This document shows positions 1 through 12,900 of a stretch of 64,000 nt of DNA, one piece after another. Source of the stretch: Liolophura sinensis (taxonomy: Eukaryota > Mollusca > Polyplacophora > Chitonida > Chitonidae). Position numbers and translations under genes: made by a program. The first letter of the stretch is position 1. Every line of letters begins with the position of its first letter. The notes under the pieces are model-generated. The model did not search any database. It saw only the letters and a program-made list of their open reading frames with translations, and was not told the origin of the DNA. Location: assembly GCF_032854445.1 (NCBI RefSeq), contig NC_088301.1, forward strand, positions 1,610,001-1,674,000. The letters are read 5' to 3'.

Positions 1-3000
1 AGACACAATTAACTCCTGACCCCTGTCAGGCTTGAGTTGGGCTGTACATGTGCCTGTGATAAGATGAGGTTGAGAATGGAGTAAACTATTTGTGATACAA
101 TGAACTGGCTATATTGTGATTATGGAGATTGGTAAGGTTTTGAGATGTCTGCGAAGATTATAGTGTCTAGACTATATAATGCTGTCTTTATGGTTCATTT
201 TTGTGACCAAACTGATCGCTCCAAAGGTTAGTGATTCAGGTCTTGTACCATGGCCTTTATGTACGTGTCTGGATAGATGGAAATTGAAAGCAGGTGACAG
301 GTCATGTAGGTGGCCTTCATGGTGATATATGGGTTTACAGTATATGCCTGTATGTACATGTACATAGATGCTGTCCTTTCTGCTGACCCAGGCTTATTGT
401 CCAGACCAAGTGTGGAGCTAAGGGGACCAAGTTTAAGAGGGTTTGGGGACAAGTGGCTAGTCTTCACAGAAAGCATTCTGGTACAAATAAACAATTGGTG
501 GGGCTCTCCAGAGCTGCTCTGATTGTGTGGACAGTCAGTCTATCTGCAGTTGTCTTGGGTTTCATGGTTAAAGTAACCAGTCCGTCAGCGGCTCCCACAC
601 ACTCTCCTGTAACAGATTTTAGAGAGATTTCCCCGTGGGGATTCCCCTACATTGAACCCAGTAGTTGACTTAATGACAAATGGAATCGTTTAGCGCCAGA
701 GGAGTCTGGGTTAAATGGGAATGAATTTACAGGAAAAGAATTCTCAACACCTTGAGGAATTGTCAGCACCTGTTCCAAGAACAGGTTAAACATACATGAT
801 AGTGTTCCATAGACCAGCGTACTTGTAAGTGTAACTGTTTGTTAGTAAATGCGACTTTATATACAACAGTTCTTAGGTTCAAGCAGGACCTGGTGCTGGG
901 TGCACAGATAGATACATGGTATTTGTCAGATTTTTACATGGGATTTTGATAATAGTAAAATTCTACAGGTGAATTGTACTTTCTTCTCTTTGTTATCTTG
1001 ACTATGTGGAGCCATGCTTGTGAAATGATAAAATGTCATATTGGCTGTCTTGTAGATGTAAAGTAGGTAATACATGTACACCTGTCTTAAGGGGAAGATT
1101 TTGTTCATATGAAATGTGGTAAAACATTTTGTGTTTGTATTAAGAAAATGGATATCTTAGTTACAGGTCTTGAAAAGGCTATGGACATTATAGTCTTACA
1201 TGTATGTATGCAAATATATTCCTGGAGAGACTTTAGAATTACTAAGCATTTTATAAAAAAAAAACTTCACAATTTGCTATACATGGACCCGCTTTGTTAG
1301 GGGTGCTTCTTATTTTAAGAGCTCAAATTATTTTTCAGCGCTAAATACATGTACCTCTAGATACCCACTCTGCTGTACTGATAGTCTCCACTCCCCAATA
1401 CAGAAGCCTGTCATGGTTAACCTGATAGGGTGCTAAATGTTTATTGCAATCCTCATTTTGTATGCATGTCAGTAATTACTGTGTTCAGAGGAACAATGAT
1501 GTATGGCAGCTTTCAGCTTGTAATTTACCACTTACATGTATATGATATGCTGGAGTAGCCAGCTGTCAGCATGTAGCTAGAGCTGTAAAACTGCCAGTGC
1601 AGGATATGACACATCGATTCTAGACGATTTAGGTAATACTAGAGACTTTCTTAAAGTATAGGTTTTCATTTTGTCTGATGGGTCCAGTGAATTTTCACCA
1701 ATCAGAATGCCTGGACTGTCACGCTAACAAAGCAGTGTGGGAAGTGTAATAGCCTCTTAATTCTGGCCTTTATTCATCACTTTTAAGTTAAATTTGTTCA
1801 AAACAAGATAGATATGTGTGCAACTGTGAAAGCTTAAAATTTTTCTTGTAATAAAAGAACATAATTTTACTCAACTAGTTATCAGCAGTGGTTCCTCTTT
1901 GGGAAGGAGTCCCACATGTTTGAGTGTAAATTTTATGTAGGTTGTATTTAAAAATCAAAACAACAGTAAAACTGTGTGGAGTCTTTTTTTTTCAGCTACA
2001 TGTATTTTTCTCTTTTGGTGTACATTAAAAAGGTCTTTCTTCATGTATGATTAACAGCAGTAAATGTGACTGATTATCATATAAAGTAGGAATTAAAACC
2101 TGCTGGGCTTGTGGCTTACTGTTGTCCTGGGTCTGCCCTAGGACTGGGGATTATCTGACATCCAGGCACATTCATTCTGCTGATTTAGCAGTGAGTTGAG
2201 ACTAAACCTCCCTTCATAGAGAACAGAGTCTTTCTTAGGCTGATTAGCAAGCCTAATGACCAAATGTGACAATTTATGGTCTGGGAAATCACGGTACTGG
2301 AATAAATATGCCAGTTTAAACTGATTTAGTGCCTGGGCAGACTGGAAGGTGGGGTCTCCAGTTCACTAAGGCAACTCTGATAAAACCCTCACCGCTGTCT
2401 TAAAAGAAACCAGATAGCATTGTTTGTACAAACTTTATGGCGGCACTGGACCCTGATAATGCATTCCTCAGATCTTCCTAAAAGAGGAATGGTGTTGTGT
2501 GCCCAATTGAATGCTTGTTTTGAGGAAGCGAGGGTGGGGGCTTGGTAAAAATGCAGGGGAGAGGAATGTACATTTAAGCATAGGCTGCTGGTTTGCTCAG
2601 TGAACATTACAAGCGACATGGTTGGTCACACACAATTACTCACTGTCCACCAGACTAGCTCTTAACTTGCCATCTACCTCTTTAATCCTCTGACTTATCT
2701 AGCTTTATGTCCTCAGAGTGCAGGCCAGTTGACCTGGGATGACATTTGTGATTTATGTAGGTATTGTTTTAACTCTGTGTATGTACAAGGTGGTCTGGTT
2801 AATGTGACACAGATAGCTGATACACAGGCTGTCAGCTGGGGGCGTGTAAAACCCCAGTAAGGATAGAGGGAACCAAAGATGTTGTGCATTTGCAAATTTG
2901 TAGTGTTGCCATTCTGACCAGAAGCTGAGAAATTAGTGTTGTGTACGTGTACATAATATCCACTGTGTGTTTTTACTTATCTTTTTTGGGTTTACAACAT

Positions 3001-6000
3001 GATTTTTCGGGGAGGATTATTTATGCACAGACTTGTTTTCTTTTTTTTTTTTTTAAATTTTTTTTCAGAGTCAGAGTCAGTTTGTAAGATGTAGCTTGTG
3101 AACAGTAGGATATAGTGACAATTCTGGGAGAATATTTGTGTAATATGCCAGTTTGATCACGTAAACAATTTTATGAAACTGTTATTTTATTGCACATGTA
3201 TATACATCTACTTTCTTGAGATTATTTTTATGTATAAAATTAGTATAACACTTTAAGAAGTATTTTATGATAGCTTTTAGAGATATAAAATTCATTCTTT
3301 TGTTTTTGATTGAATTATAGCTCATTATTAATTTACTTGTAGCCAAGGTGTTATATATCATTTCAGTCAAATGTTGTAACATGTCTTTAAGCTTGCTAGA
3401 ATTTCAGTAATGTAGATGTGCAGAGAAGTCACCCATGAATAAACTAATATTGACCATGAATTGCCCTCTTACAAGACATGTTTTTTTATCTTTCTTTAGC
3501 TACAAAGGTTGATAATATGGACAATGTAGAGGTTCTTCGTGACTTTCGAAACCACTAAGATTTTTTCCAGTGACCTTTAATGGGTATTTTTAGAGCCATA
3601 GCAAGTATGGTCAAATCACCTGGCTCTGTTTTCAAAAGGCAGGCTTTTGCTTGAATTCCCAATGCTCATTCCAGGAGAGAGGCTTTCAATTTTGCTAAGC
3701 TGGAAGTCTTTAGGTCACTGAAGATGCGAGTCAGGAGAAATGAGCCTTCATTTGACATTGACCATCCAGTCGAGCCCTTAAGGCTGCTGTTCCTCGTGCC
3801 AGCATTGACCGATCAATGACCAGCCCTCAGGGGTTTGGTTAACACATGCCTCCAGTTTGTACAAGCCTTCTTGTTCACCGGAGTTCTTAGATTGGCTACT
3901 CTTAAAATAATACACCAGTGTTTTTGATGTGGTGGACAGACATTATATTACTACAGTGTACATGTCTGTGTGTTGTGGCTTGCTTCAGCAGTTGTGACAT
4001 GTTAATTATTTCATTATTAAGTCCAAGTTCCCCTATTTCGGTGACATTTTGTGATGAGTGCATATATGCAAGAATTAAAACTCCTTTCCGTCTAATTGGC
4101 TTTGGCCAGAATGGTGGACATGTAGCGTTTTATAATGAATGTTTATGCACTCTGCAGATATCTGATGTATATATGTATAGGCAATGATGTATTGATGCAA
4201 TAATTCCAGGGGAACTGACGCAGAATCACGTACAAGACATATTATATATTTACTATGGAGGAGGGAGGTGGTTGTGCAATGTCATGTTTTTTTTTGAGAA
4301 AAACGTGAGTTAATGTAGTATCACCCTTTTTTCGCTTATGTTTCTAAAGGCAAAGTGTTGTTTCTCTGTTCACACATTTATTTCACAACCTTCTTTTGTT
4401 CACCAAAATATTTTGCAATATGGACTAAATCCAGGTATGTAAGTGCACAGAATGTAATATTTGTACATGTAGATTTTCTCAGAAGTATGCATGGATATAT
4501 GCTTACATTAGATTTTATATACTCTACTTTTGTTGTACCAGTTGGCATACAAGTATTAAAATTAATGAGCACTTGTGTAATAAACTTCCTGTGTATAACA
4601 CGATCGCATGGTGATGTGAATTCTGACATTGATATGCTGACCAGTATTCCCGTACACCCCACAGAAATCCATGGTGTGACCTCAGTCCGTGTCCTCACAA
4701 CGCTGTCTTACTTCAGCACTCAGCATTAAGATTTCTCACCGTCCCCTTAAATGACTTTTGTCGGCAGTCTGCAGTTTTCCAAATCAGTTTTGTATTTGCC
4801 GTATCGATTAATTCTGAGCGTCTGTTCATTAAGATCCTGTTTTGTGCCTCCATCAATAGAGCAATATCATTCCTGCATGACTGTTAATTAGCTGTTTGTT
4901 GCAGCAGCTTAGTCCCTCAACAGCTGATTGAGCGAGGAAATGAAGTAACGGTATGGTTTTGTGTCTCTAATTAACTCTTGTTTGGAAGTCCATGTGCACA
5001 TGCACTCTGACTCGTCATTTTTACCAGTTCAGGCATTTCTCATTGGAATGATAAACAAGAGCTTTGAATTCAGAAGGTTAACTTTCAGTCAGGAATTTCT
5101 CTAAATGTGAATGTTGATTGTATGCTGTGGGTGTAGTGATATCCCTGTACATGGGACTGTTCTTTAGATCTATTTTCATGGGGTTGAATACTCCTAAATC
5201 AAATTGTTACACACCCTATAATAAGCACAAGGGTACATTTACATGGAGATAAATGTGTTATAAAATAAAATGTGGAATAATTTTCTTATTAATCATTAAA
5301 GGATTAATTTGTGTGTTGATTTATGTTTTACAGAAAGTTTGGCTTCATCTATCTCTGTTATGAATTTTTCATGGCCTGTAGATGTACATGTAACTTTATG
5401 ATGTTTGATACATGTACAGTAATGTGTGGGTTTCCGTCAGATCATCTGCCTAACACTGGTGTTAAGTTTCATGTGTAGTACAGTTTGTAAATCCCATTGA
5501 TGGATGTACTGTACATTTATGTAACAGAAACAGTGAGAGATATGTGTTAAGGTAAGGTACTGTGGATTGTTTAATGTTATAAATGAGAACAACTGTGATC
5601 ACAGGCAGAGTGAGAAGAGGGTGTGGACAGTGGTCAGAAATGTGACAGTGATCAGGCTGACCAGCAGGATTCCACACGTGGCTAACACCTCAGGTCTGGT
5701 CACACCCGCTGACCGCTTATTGTCTGGAAACTACAAAGGTCGTTGTGTATTGTCATAGACTGAATAAACCACCTTTTCACAGTGTGAACACTTAATTCTG
5801 CCACTGTTTCAAATTTACAACTCAGCTGTGCTGGATGTGCATGTAGAACTCCATCATAAAGCCCTTTTTTAGGCTGCAAAAATTTAGCTGTCGAGAGACC
5901 TGTAGACAGGTTTGTGTGAAGAACAGTTGCTGTGAATTCATCAACATAATGTTGTTGTAGAGCAGATAATGAGTATTGCAAAATATTGCCTTACAAAGCC

Positions 6001-6848
6001 TTCTGTCCACGTGTGTTTGTGTACATATAAACTGTATATATGTATATATTTATATATATATATATGTATACTGTGTAAGCCACCTTTAACAGTGGCATTT
6101 GACGGGAATTTGTCATTCTAGTTGATACATCAAACAGCTTAGCATAATAAATAAGCAAGTAACTCTGAAGAAATTCATTTTGATTTTAATTAATTTACCC
6201 TCAGGAGAATTGTGCCAAATGAGGCACGTTTATGTATTTATTTATTTATTTATTTGATTGGTGTTTTACGCTGTGCTCAAGAATATTTCACTTATACGAC
6301 GGCGGCCAACATTATGGTGGGTGGAAACCGAGCATAGCCCAATGGAAACCCACGACTATCCGCAGGTTGCTGGCAGACCTTCCCACTTACGGCCGGAGAG
6401 CTGGGCTGGGCTTGAACTCACAGCGGCCGCATTGGTGAGAGACTCCTGAGTCATTACGCTGCGCTAGCGCGCTAACCAACTGAGCCACCGAGGCACGTTT
6501 AAGGTATGTATATATATATACACACACACATGTAAATAGTATGCTTCCAGTAAAGTACAAATAACCAACTTGTTTATTACTAGGCTTATCGTATTTTTCA
6601 GGGAGCCTACTGTATACATGTCAAGTCAAAATCTTGAGATATCATCAAAATCAATTCCTTGAGAGCTACTTTGCTTACATGTATCTACTGTTCCGCAATG
6701 ACAGTCAAACACTATATAAAACGTGTGGCCACTTCTTAGATATATGTACATTTATGTTACAGTTTATGTTTGGATTGTGTCCTGACAGACTTCACAGTTC
6801 AGGAATATCAGTGATATGATTAATTTAAGTTCTTTTCATTGCTTACAG
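1..6848. other. Non-coding DNA upstream of the first recognised exon
   Basis: AT-rich sequence with no exon I can support. Landmarks are a T-rich tract near 3041-3066, a TA-rich stretch near 6030-6070 and a SINE at 6233-6501. The missing first exon of the receptor, with start codon and signal peptide, should end in phase 1 and could lie here or before the window. I saw no convincing signal-peptide ORF followed by a phase-1 donor. Confidence 0.5.
6233..6501 (-). mobile_element. tRNA-derived SINE, full-length, minus strand
   Basis: Read on the minus strand, the element starts with a tRNA-like head. It has an A-box (TGGCTCAGTTGG) and about 50 nt later a B-box-like GAGTTCAAGCC. A conserved body follows (gtataagtgaaatattcttg-type block) and an AATAAATAAATA tail. 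A 12-bp direct repeat GAGGCACGTTTA at 6221-6232 and 6490-6501 looks like the target-site duplication, although its first bases overlap the SINE head. It is the best-preserved full copy in the window. Confidence 0.85.
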
Positions 6849-6950
6849 TTAATCAGAGGAATGCAAGTTCTTCCTCAATGCACGCGCCCGGCGTCACACT
6901 TCCACGTAGAGGAGCCGATTTCCTCAGCAAGTTCTTCCCCAACGAAAGAA
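6849..6950 (+). CDS. ADGRL: Likely upstream ADGRL coding exon (N-terminal linker)
   Basis: A pyrimidine-rich acceptor ending in gcttacag precedes 102 nt of open frame, followed by donor gtgagt. Both ends are phase 1, which fits the acceptor of the lectin exon at 22035. CpG content and codon use look coding, unlike the flanks. The peptide is Ser-rich, then basic ([17 protein letters not shown]), with no recognised domain. It would lie between signal peptide and lectin domain. Being symmetric, it could be skipped without a frameshift. The assignment rests on phase and splice sites; I do not recognise the peptide itself. Confidence 0.6.
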
Positions 6951-9900
6951 GTGAGTTTGCAGTCTTGTTGCAATGTTGCGCGCTTCAACCCATGTCTCCA
7001 TGTGTCCCGCACCTGCTTGCAACAGCCATTCACAGATCTGTATGATCCTGGCTCCTCAATGCTCTGTTTGCGTCTATGCTGCACTGTTGATACACAACTG
7101 ACATCACAAGTTTGACACCATGAGCATGCCATATCACATCATAATCTTCTAATTATACCTTTGTTTTCAGAGTTACAATTCCTTCCCATCAGACCTTAAG
7201 CGTTTAACCATGTTTTACGTTGTAAGAGCAGATTCCATTGAATGAACAACACTAACAGTGACATATTAGGAAAACTCATGTATGTCAACTAGGAGTTTTA
7301 CTCTTCATTTGAAAAGTTCTTAAAATATTTCTCGTGGTTATATTGATCAACTGTGGGTCAGTAATATGCTGAACCCTGCTGTATTGGCAAGTAGAAATTG
7401 TGCAGTCAAAATTGAAGCAATTATGGTGTTTGTAACTTGGAAATAAATTAACACTGTCTATTTGTGATAGGCGTAATAATGATGTGAAATTGAGCAGTTT
7501 CTGTTGTGACAAAGTGTTACATCGTTGAACTGTGCCGTGTGATTCCTACATCTGCAGACAAGCTGTTTGTCAAACCTCCATGCCCATAACCGGTGCTGTA
7601 TCCATTAAGCTGAACCTCACACTCTGCTCTGCATCAGCCTCTGGTATCTACATGTACTGTTTCCCATCTCAGTATATCTCTTAAAAAAGTACCCCAAACC
7701 AGCTTATCCTTATCTTGATCAAACTCCCTGTTGTATTGCAAATAAACTGGCTGAATTGATTGACACGTGTTGCTACATTGTCTATTACACAAAAGTGTCG
7801 TAATCATATATGTGTTCAGTATCACTATAAAGCGAGAAAGGAGTTACGCTGTGGGAATGGTTAGAGCATGACACCACATAATGCAACGGCACCAAGTACT
7901 GATTTGCACCTTATGGTTATTAGTGAAAAAGACCAGTGCACAAAAACCTGAAATGCATCTCACTGGTTTAATGTTGAAAAGTACAGCATGGGAGAATGTG
8001 CCATGCAGACAATATTTCATGACAACACTGGTTGTTCACTGTTTTGTTTGCATGCTGAAATGTATACATAATGATAGTATTTCTAAGAATTTTACATATT
8101 TAAGTTGTAATGTTCAGGATTTTTTTCTTTTTTCTGACTTTCTGTTGTATATTGTTTTAAAGGTCTTTCGATTTTTAAATGAATTGAACACTACTTAAGT
8201 ACATACCTTTGTTTGAGAATTTTAATGAGTGTACACGTAATGAGAATCAAATTCATAAAAATCTATCATGTTCATGTTAATTGCCCAAGATGTTCATGCT
8301 TTTGCCATTTTACATTCCATTTGGTTAAATACTGCTGTGTGTGTTGCATGGGTTGAGTTTAAAATTTGTAAGTTACAAATTAAGATTTGTACCTTGTGAC
8401 TGAAAACAGTTTTTTTTTTACATTGCTGTAGTGCAATATTTCATGTCTCTGAAGCCAGAGGATGAGTTCTTTAGCAGTACAAGCAGGAATTTGCTGTCAC
8501 CAGTTTATGGACGATGTGGAATTGATTGCAAATCAGCAATATCAAGCTTAATATAAGGCAGAGCTGAGCATAATTACATTGCAGAAATTCTTGTAATAGG
8601 GAGTGCAGGTTCAACGCTAGATTTCCCGTGGGGTAATGTCTTTAGACAGTTCTTGTATAAGCTGGAAGATTGGTACCGAGCCTGCCACCTAGCTGACTGT
8701 CGAGTCCATCAACTCCATTCCACGCCAGGTGAACTGTGCGTGGGTTCATGTGGAGGGATGGCCGTATGTCCTGGTCAGTCTTCTCCCTGATTGATGTTCA
8801 GTGTTCCCAAGGGACAGGCCCTGAAACAAATCTGAGACACCTTAGGAAATAGCATTAATCTTAGTCATTTTAACATTACAGCTTCCTTGAACGTAGCACC
8901 TTCTATCCTCGTACTTGAGATTTTTTATGGTCAAAGCTTACGGACTTTAAGATTAGTTTTTGAATTTCCAGCCTTAATGTCATCTAAATCCTTTCTGGCT
9001 CATGTTCAGATAAAAAAAGAGTTCTAATCTTAGAGGAAAAAGGCGTCTTCTGCAATTAGCTTTATGGCCCCAGTTCGGTTTTGCACTTGAAAGCTTATCC
9101 ACGTCAAAATGTGCATTTACTACGAATTACTTACACGTCTTGTATTTACACTTGATCTGCAAATGTACTTTTAGTATTAAAATTTGTGATATCCAAAGTT
9201 TTATGTAGCAAGTGAATGGCCTTAGTGGTCAAAGTGTCTGGCATCAATTTTAGAGCTTTTCAAGAATTCCATAAAAGGAACCAAACATGAATATTTCATC
9301 AGTTTGAATTGTCAACTTTGATAACTGTCCCTTGGTGTTTTGCATTTGGACCAAGGTTTGTATGTGCCTGTAAAGCCTGCTGATACTTTAGGTTTGTAGA
9401 TATGTGTTATAGCTCCCATGTTCCACCCTGTACACGATTGCCCTTGGATTAGATATGAAGCATGGTGTCTTATTCTGTTACGCGAGGGTAGCTTTGCCGT
9501 GTCCTAAACTGGACGTTATCGTCTAATATTCATGACTGTGTTCTCCTGAGTTAAGTATGATTTGCATAAATCTATACTTTTGAATATTCCATTCCTGACA
9601 GTGATATGTGAGGTCTGTTTTTGCTGAGAACTTTTTCAGCTGGCGTATATTTGATGCCAATAGTTGTTAACAGTACCCTTTAGGCCTAGGATAGCCAAGT
9701 CATGTCTGTCCATCCCAGTGGGTCTGTCAGATGATGGAGATTTCTTCTCACCCTTATATATGTTCATGTGTTCATGTACTTCATTTCAGACTTTTCTGTT
9801 ACATACAGTGAACTTTACATCATGGTATACATATACATTTTCTTTCTATGGACAGTAAAGGAAAGATTCTTCTTTTCTCATATTGGTGCATGTTATAAAA

Positions 9901-12900
9901 TGTGAAAAAAAGAGATGTGTTTCAGGTAGGAAATTGGAGTGAGTCTTTGTGCGGGAGTTTCAGAATGTCTTGAAGTTAGGTGACCAGCAAGATTTCTCTG
10001 CCACATTGTTCATGTAATAATAGGACATTGGTAGTTCTTTCATTTGAATTTATTGTATTAAGAAAATGGTCTTTTTTTTATTCAATATTGTCATAGTGAA
10101 ACCTTTCTTTACCAGATACTGTATGTACTGTATGGTGCATGTGTAGAAGTGGAATAACCAGCTGGGATTTGTTATCATAAAATACATGTACTGTATGTAT
10201 AGCAGTAGCATCATTTATAGATTCATGTAATCCGTTCAACATGCACAAATATGGTTTTGCTGTCTTTATCTTGACCTATCGCAGACACAACCATTATTGC
10301 CTGTAGATGATATGTGGTAGGCGAGTGTTCCTCAGAAGCCAGTGTCTGAAGTTGCCCATGTCTATATATGTCAGTTAGTGCCAGTGCATTAGCGCTGCAC
10401 CCTCTGTCTTCTGTCTTTGTCTTAGATTAGCGCTGGGACGAGGTGTAATCCTGACACAGATCAGAGGGTCAATCTCAATCTCTGACTCCCCAGATACCCT
10501 CAGATATGCTCAGATGGACAGGAACTCAGTGATTACTCACACTGCTTCCCTGAGATCTTAGCTGACCTAGGCCAGGCTAGATACAGAAAGACTGTCCAAA
10601 ATGATGCTTGCAGTATCATGAGGTGTCTTTTCTATACAGTGTGAACTGCCTTGTTCTGTAACATATATACACATGGAAAGTTGGTGCACAGGCAATGATT
10701 TATGATCTCGGTGCTGCAACAGACATTTACATATCAGCCACCATTTATGAAATTTCCAAAACAACATTCAACACATACCATAAAAAAAAAATAAGAAAGT
10801 CTGTAAAATAAGAAATTAGGATGGATGCATGCAAAGAGAAGCAGGCAACAGTTTACAGAGATGACAAAGATGCAAGGAATGTTCTGGGCAAATTAATTAA
10901 ATCATTGTCCCAGAGCACTGGTCAAATCTGCGATTACCTGCTCCATTTTCCACAGAAGTTTTAACAGTTTGCATAGTAGCTGGTCACTGCCACGGTGTCA
11001 ACACTGTTTAGCATGCTAGGTCATACATTGTAATGCCAGAGGTTCTGAAGAGTCTGACTGAAGGCTTTCAAAGTGATACCCAAATGTATACTGTACATGC
11101 ACTTACTCATCACACAGGTAACATGTTTACAATAGGATTTGAATAGTGTGCTTGATTATGTCTATAACAGCATTTGGTGTGCAGGCTAGCTAAGAGATTT
11201 AGTAGCAGAGATTTAGTCTGAATTTTCTCCTATAGCCATGTGTGTACATTATGTTTCTCTCTGTTTGTTTTTCCACATGGTAGAGGATGTTGCCGATACG
11301 CCATCTGGTCAGCTCCCAGGCCCCCTCTAATCACTCTGGTCTCAAGTGATCTCCAGTAGCATAATGTTGGAGAGCTAAACACATGGAACTGCTTCTGGAA
11401 TATGAGAACCTACATATATACAAATGTGCAAACTTAACCTTATGATTTTTCTGCTGACCCAATTCTTAAAGCAGTGCAGAACCACCTAATAATGCACACG
11501 TGTACATGCACATGTGTACATGTATGTGTTTGTGTTGCTGTGTTCATGAGGGTTGGCACCAAATATTACCCTATTAAATAGTAGTTGTTTACTGGTTGCC
11601 CTGTGAATGGTGCAGTTGGTTGTCGTGTAGATTTTGCCCTTGGTGGGCATCACTGGATGCCCTGTGAATGGTGCAGTTGGTTGGTGGTGTAGATTTTGCT
11701 GTTGGTTGGCATCACTGGGTGCTCTGTCAATGGTGAAGTTGGTTGTCGTGTAGATTTTGCTGTTGGTTGGCATCATTGGATGCCCTGTGAATGGTGCAGT
11801 TGGTTGTGACGTAGATTTTGCTGTTGGTTGGCATCACTGGATGCCCTGTGAATGGTGCAGTTGGTTGTGGTGTAGATTTTGCTGTTGGTTGGCATCACTG
11901 GATGCCCTGTCAATGGTGCAGTTGGTTGTGGTGTAGATTTTGCTGTTGGTTGGCATCACTGGATGCCCTGTGAATGGTGCAGTTGGTTGTGGTGTAGATT
12001 TTGCTGTTGGTTGGCATCATTGGATGCCCTGTCAATGGTGCAGTTGGTTGTGGTGTAGATTTTGCTGTTGGTTGGCATCACTGGATGCCCTGTCAATGGT
12101 GCAGTTGGTTGTGGTGTAGATTTTGCTGTTGGTTGGCATCACTGGATGCCCTGTCAATGGTGCAGTTGGTTGGAGCCACTGGTGGTCCCATTTCAGGTTG
12201 ATTACATCTGCATGCTTGCGTATTCTGACGCTATATAGATCTACATGTACGTTACATGTATGTACATGTAGGTTGACAGTTATGAGGGTAGAGATGTGAT
12301 TAATTTAATTGTGTTTTGACCAAAAATTGCTGATGGCATGCACAAAGGCAGCAGTTGTGTTTTCACCTTTAACTGCTGACAACGTGAGCAATTTAACAGT
12401 TTGCATCTTAACATGTTGTACATGTAAGTTTGCTTGGTCAAGTTTTCACTTGCAGTTTGTTTGGCATGAGCACCTAATGCAAATCATTGCTTTGAACTTT
12501 GCGTTTGAAGCTGCTTAAGTAAGTGCTTTGAGAAGAACACCTACATTCAGCTGGTTCTGACTGTACATAAGTCAACCAGATCTACCTGTGCCCGAGTGTA
12601 TATTTACATTGCCCCTTTCTCACCTGAGCTAATAGTGTGGCTGTTCAGTCCTGGACAGAGCTGCATTGTGATGCCTACTTAAGCTGACCACTGACCACCA
12701 GAGATTCCTTTTGGTGTGGTCATAGACGTGACAGATATAGATAATCAGCTTATATACAGACTATTCAGTCAGGAGTTGTTTGTACGAGACAAATATGTCT
12801 CCAGATGCTGGCTACTGGGCAGAAAGCTATCCGATGTCATTCAGTGCCATACCTGTGTAAACTGGCTCACAGCACCAATAGGGGATAATGATGGGATAAT

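Noticed and set aside
453-668. Signal-peptide exon for the receptor (hydrophobic stretch AALIVWTVSLSAVVLGFMV)
   Set aside because: The start is preceded by a basic segment and is tempting, but I found no phase-1 donor in the right place and the codon texture matches the surrounding non-coding DNA.
4355-4729. 124-aa plus-strand open frame
   Set aside because: AT-rich composition, no recognisable domain, and a comparable open frame on the other strand; consistent with chance.
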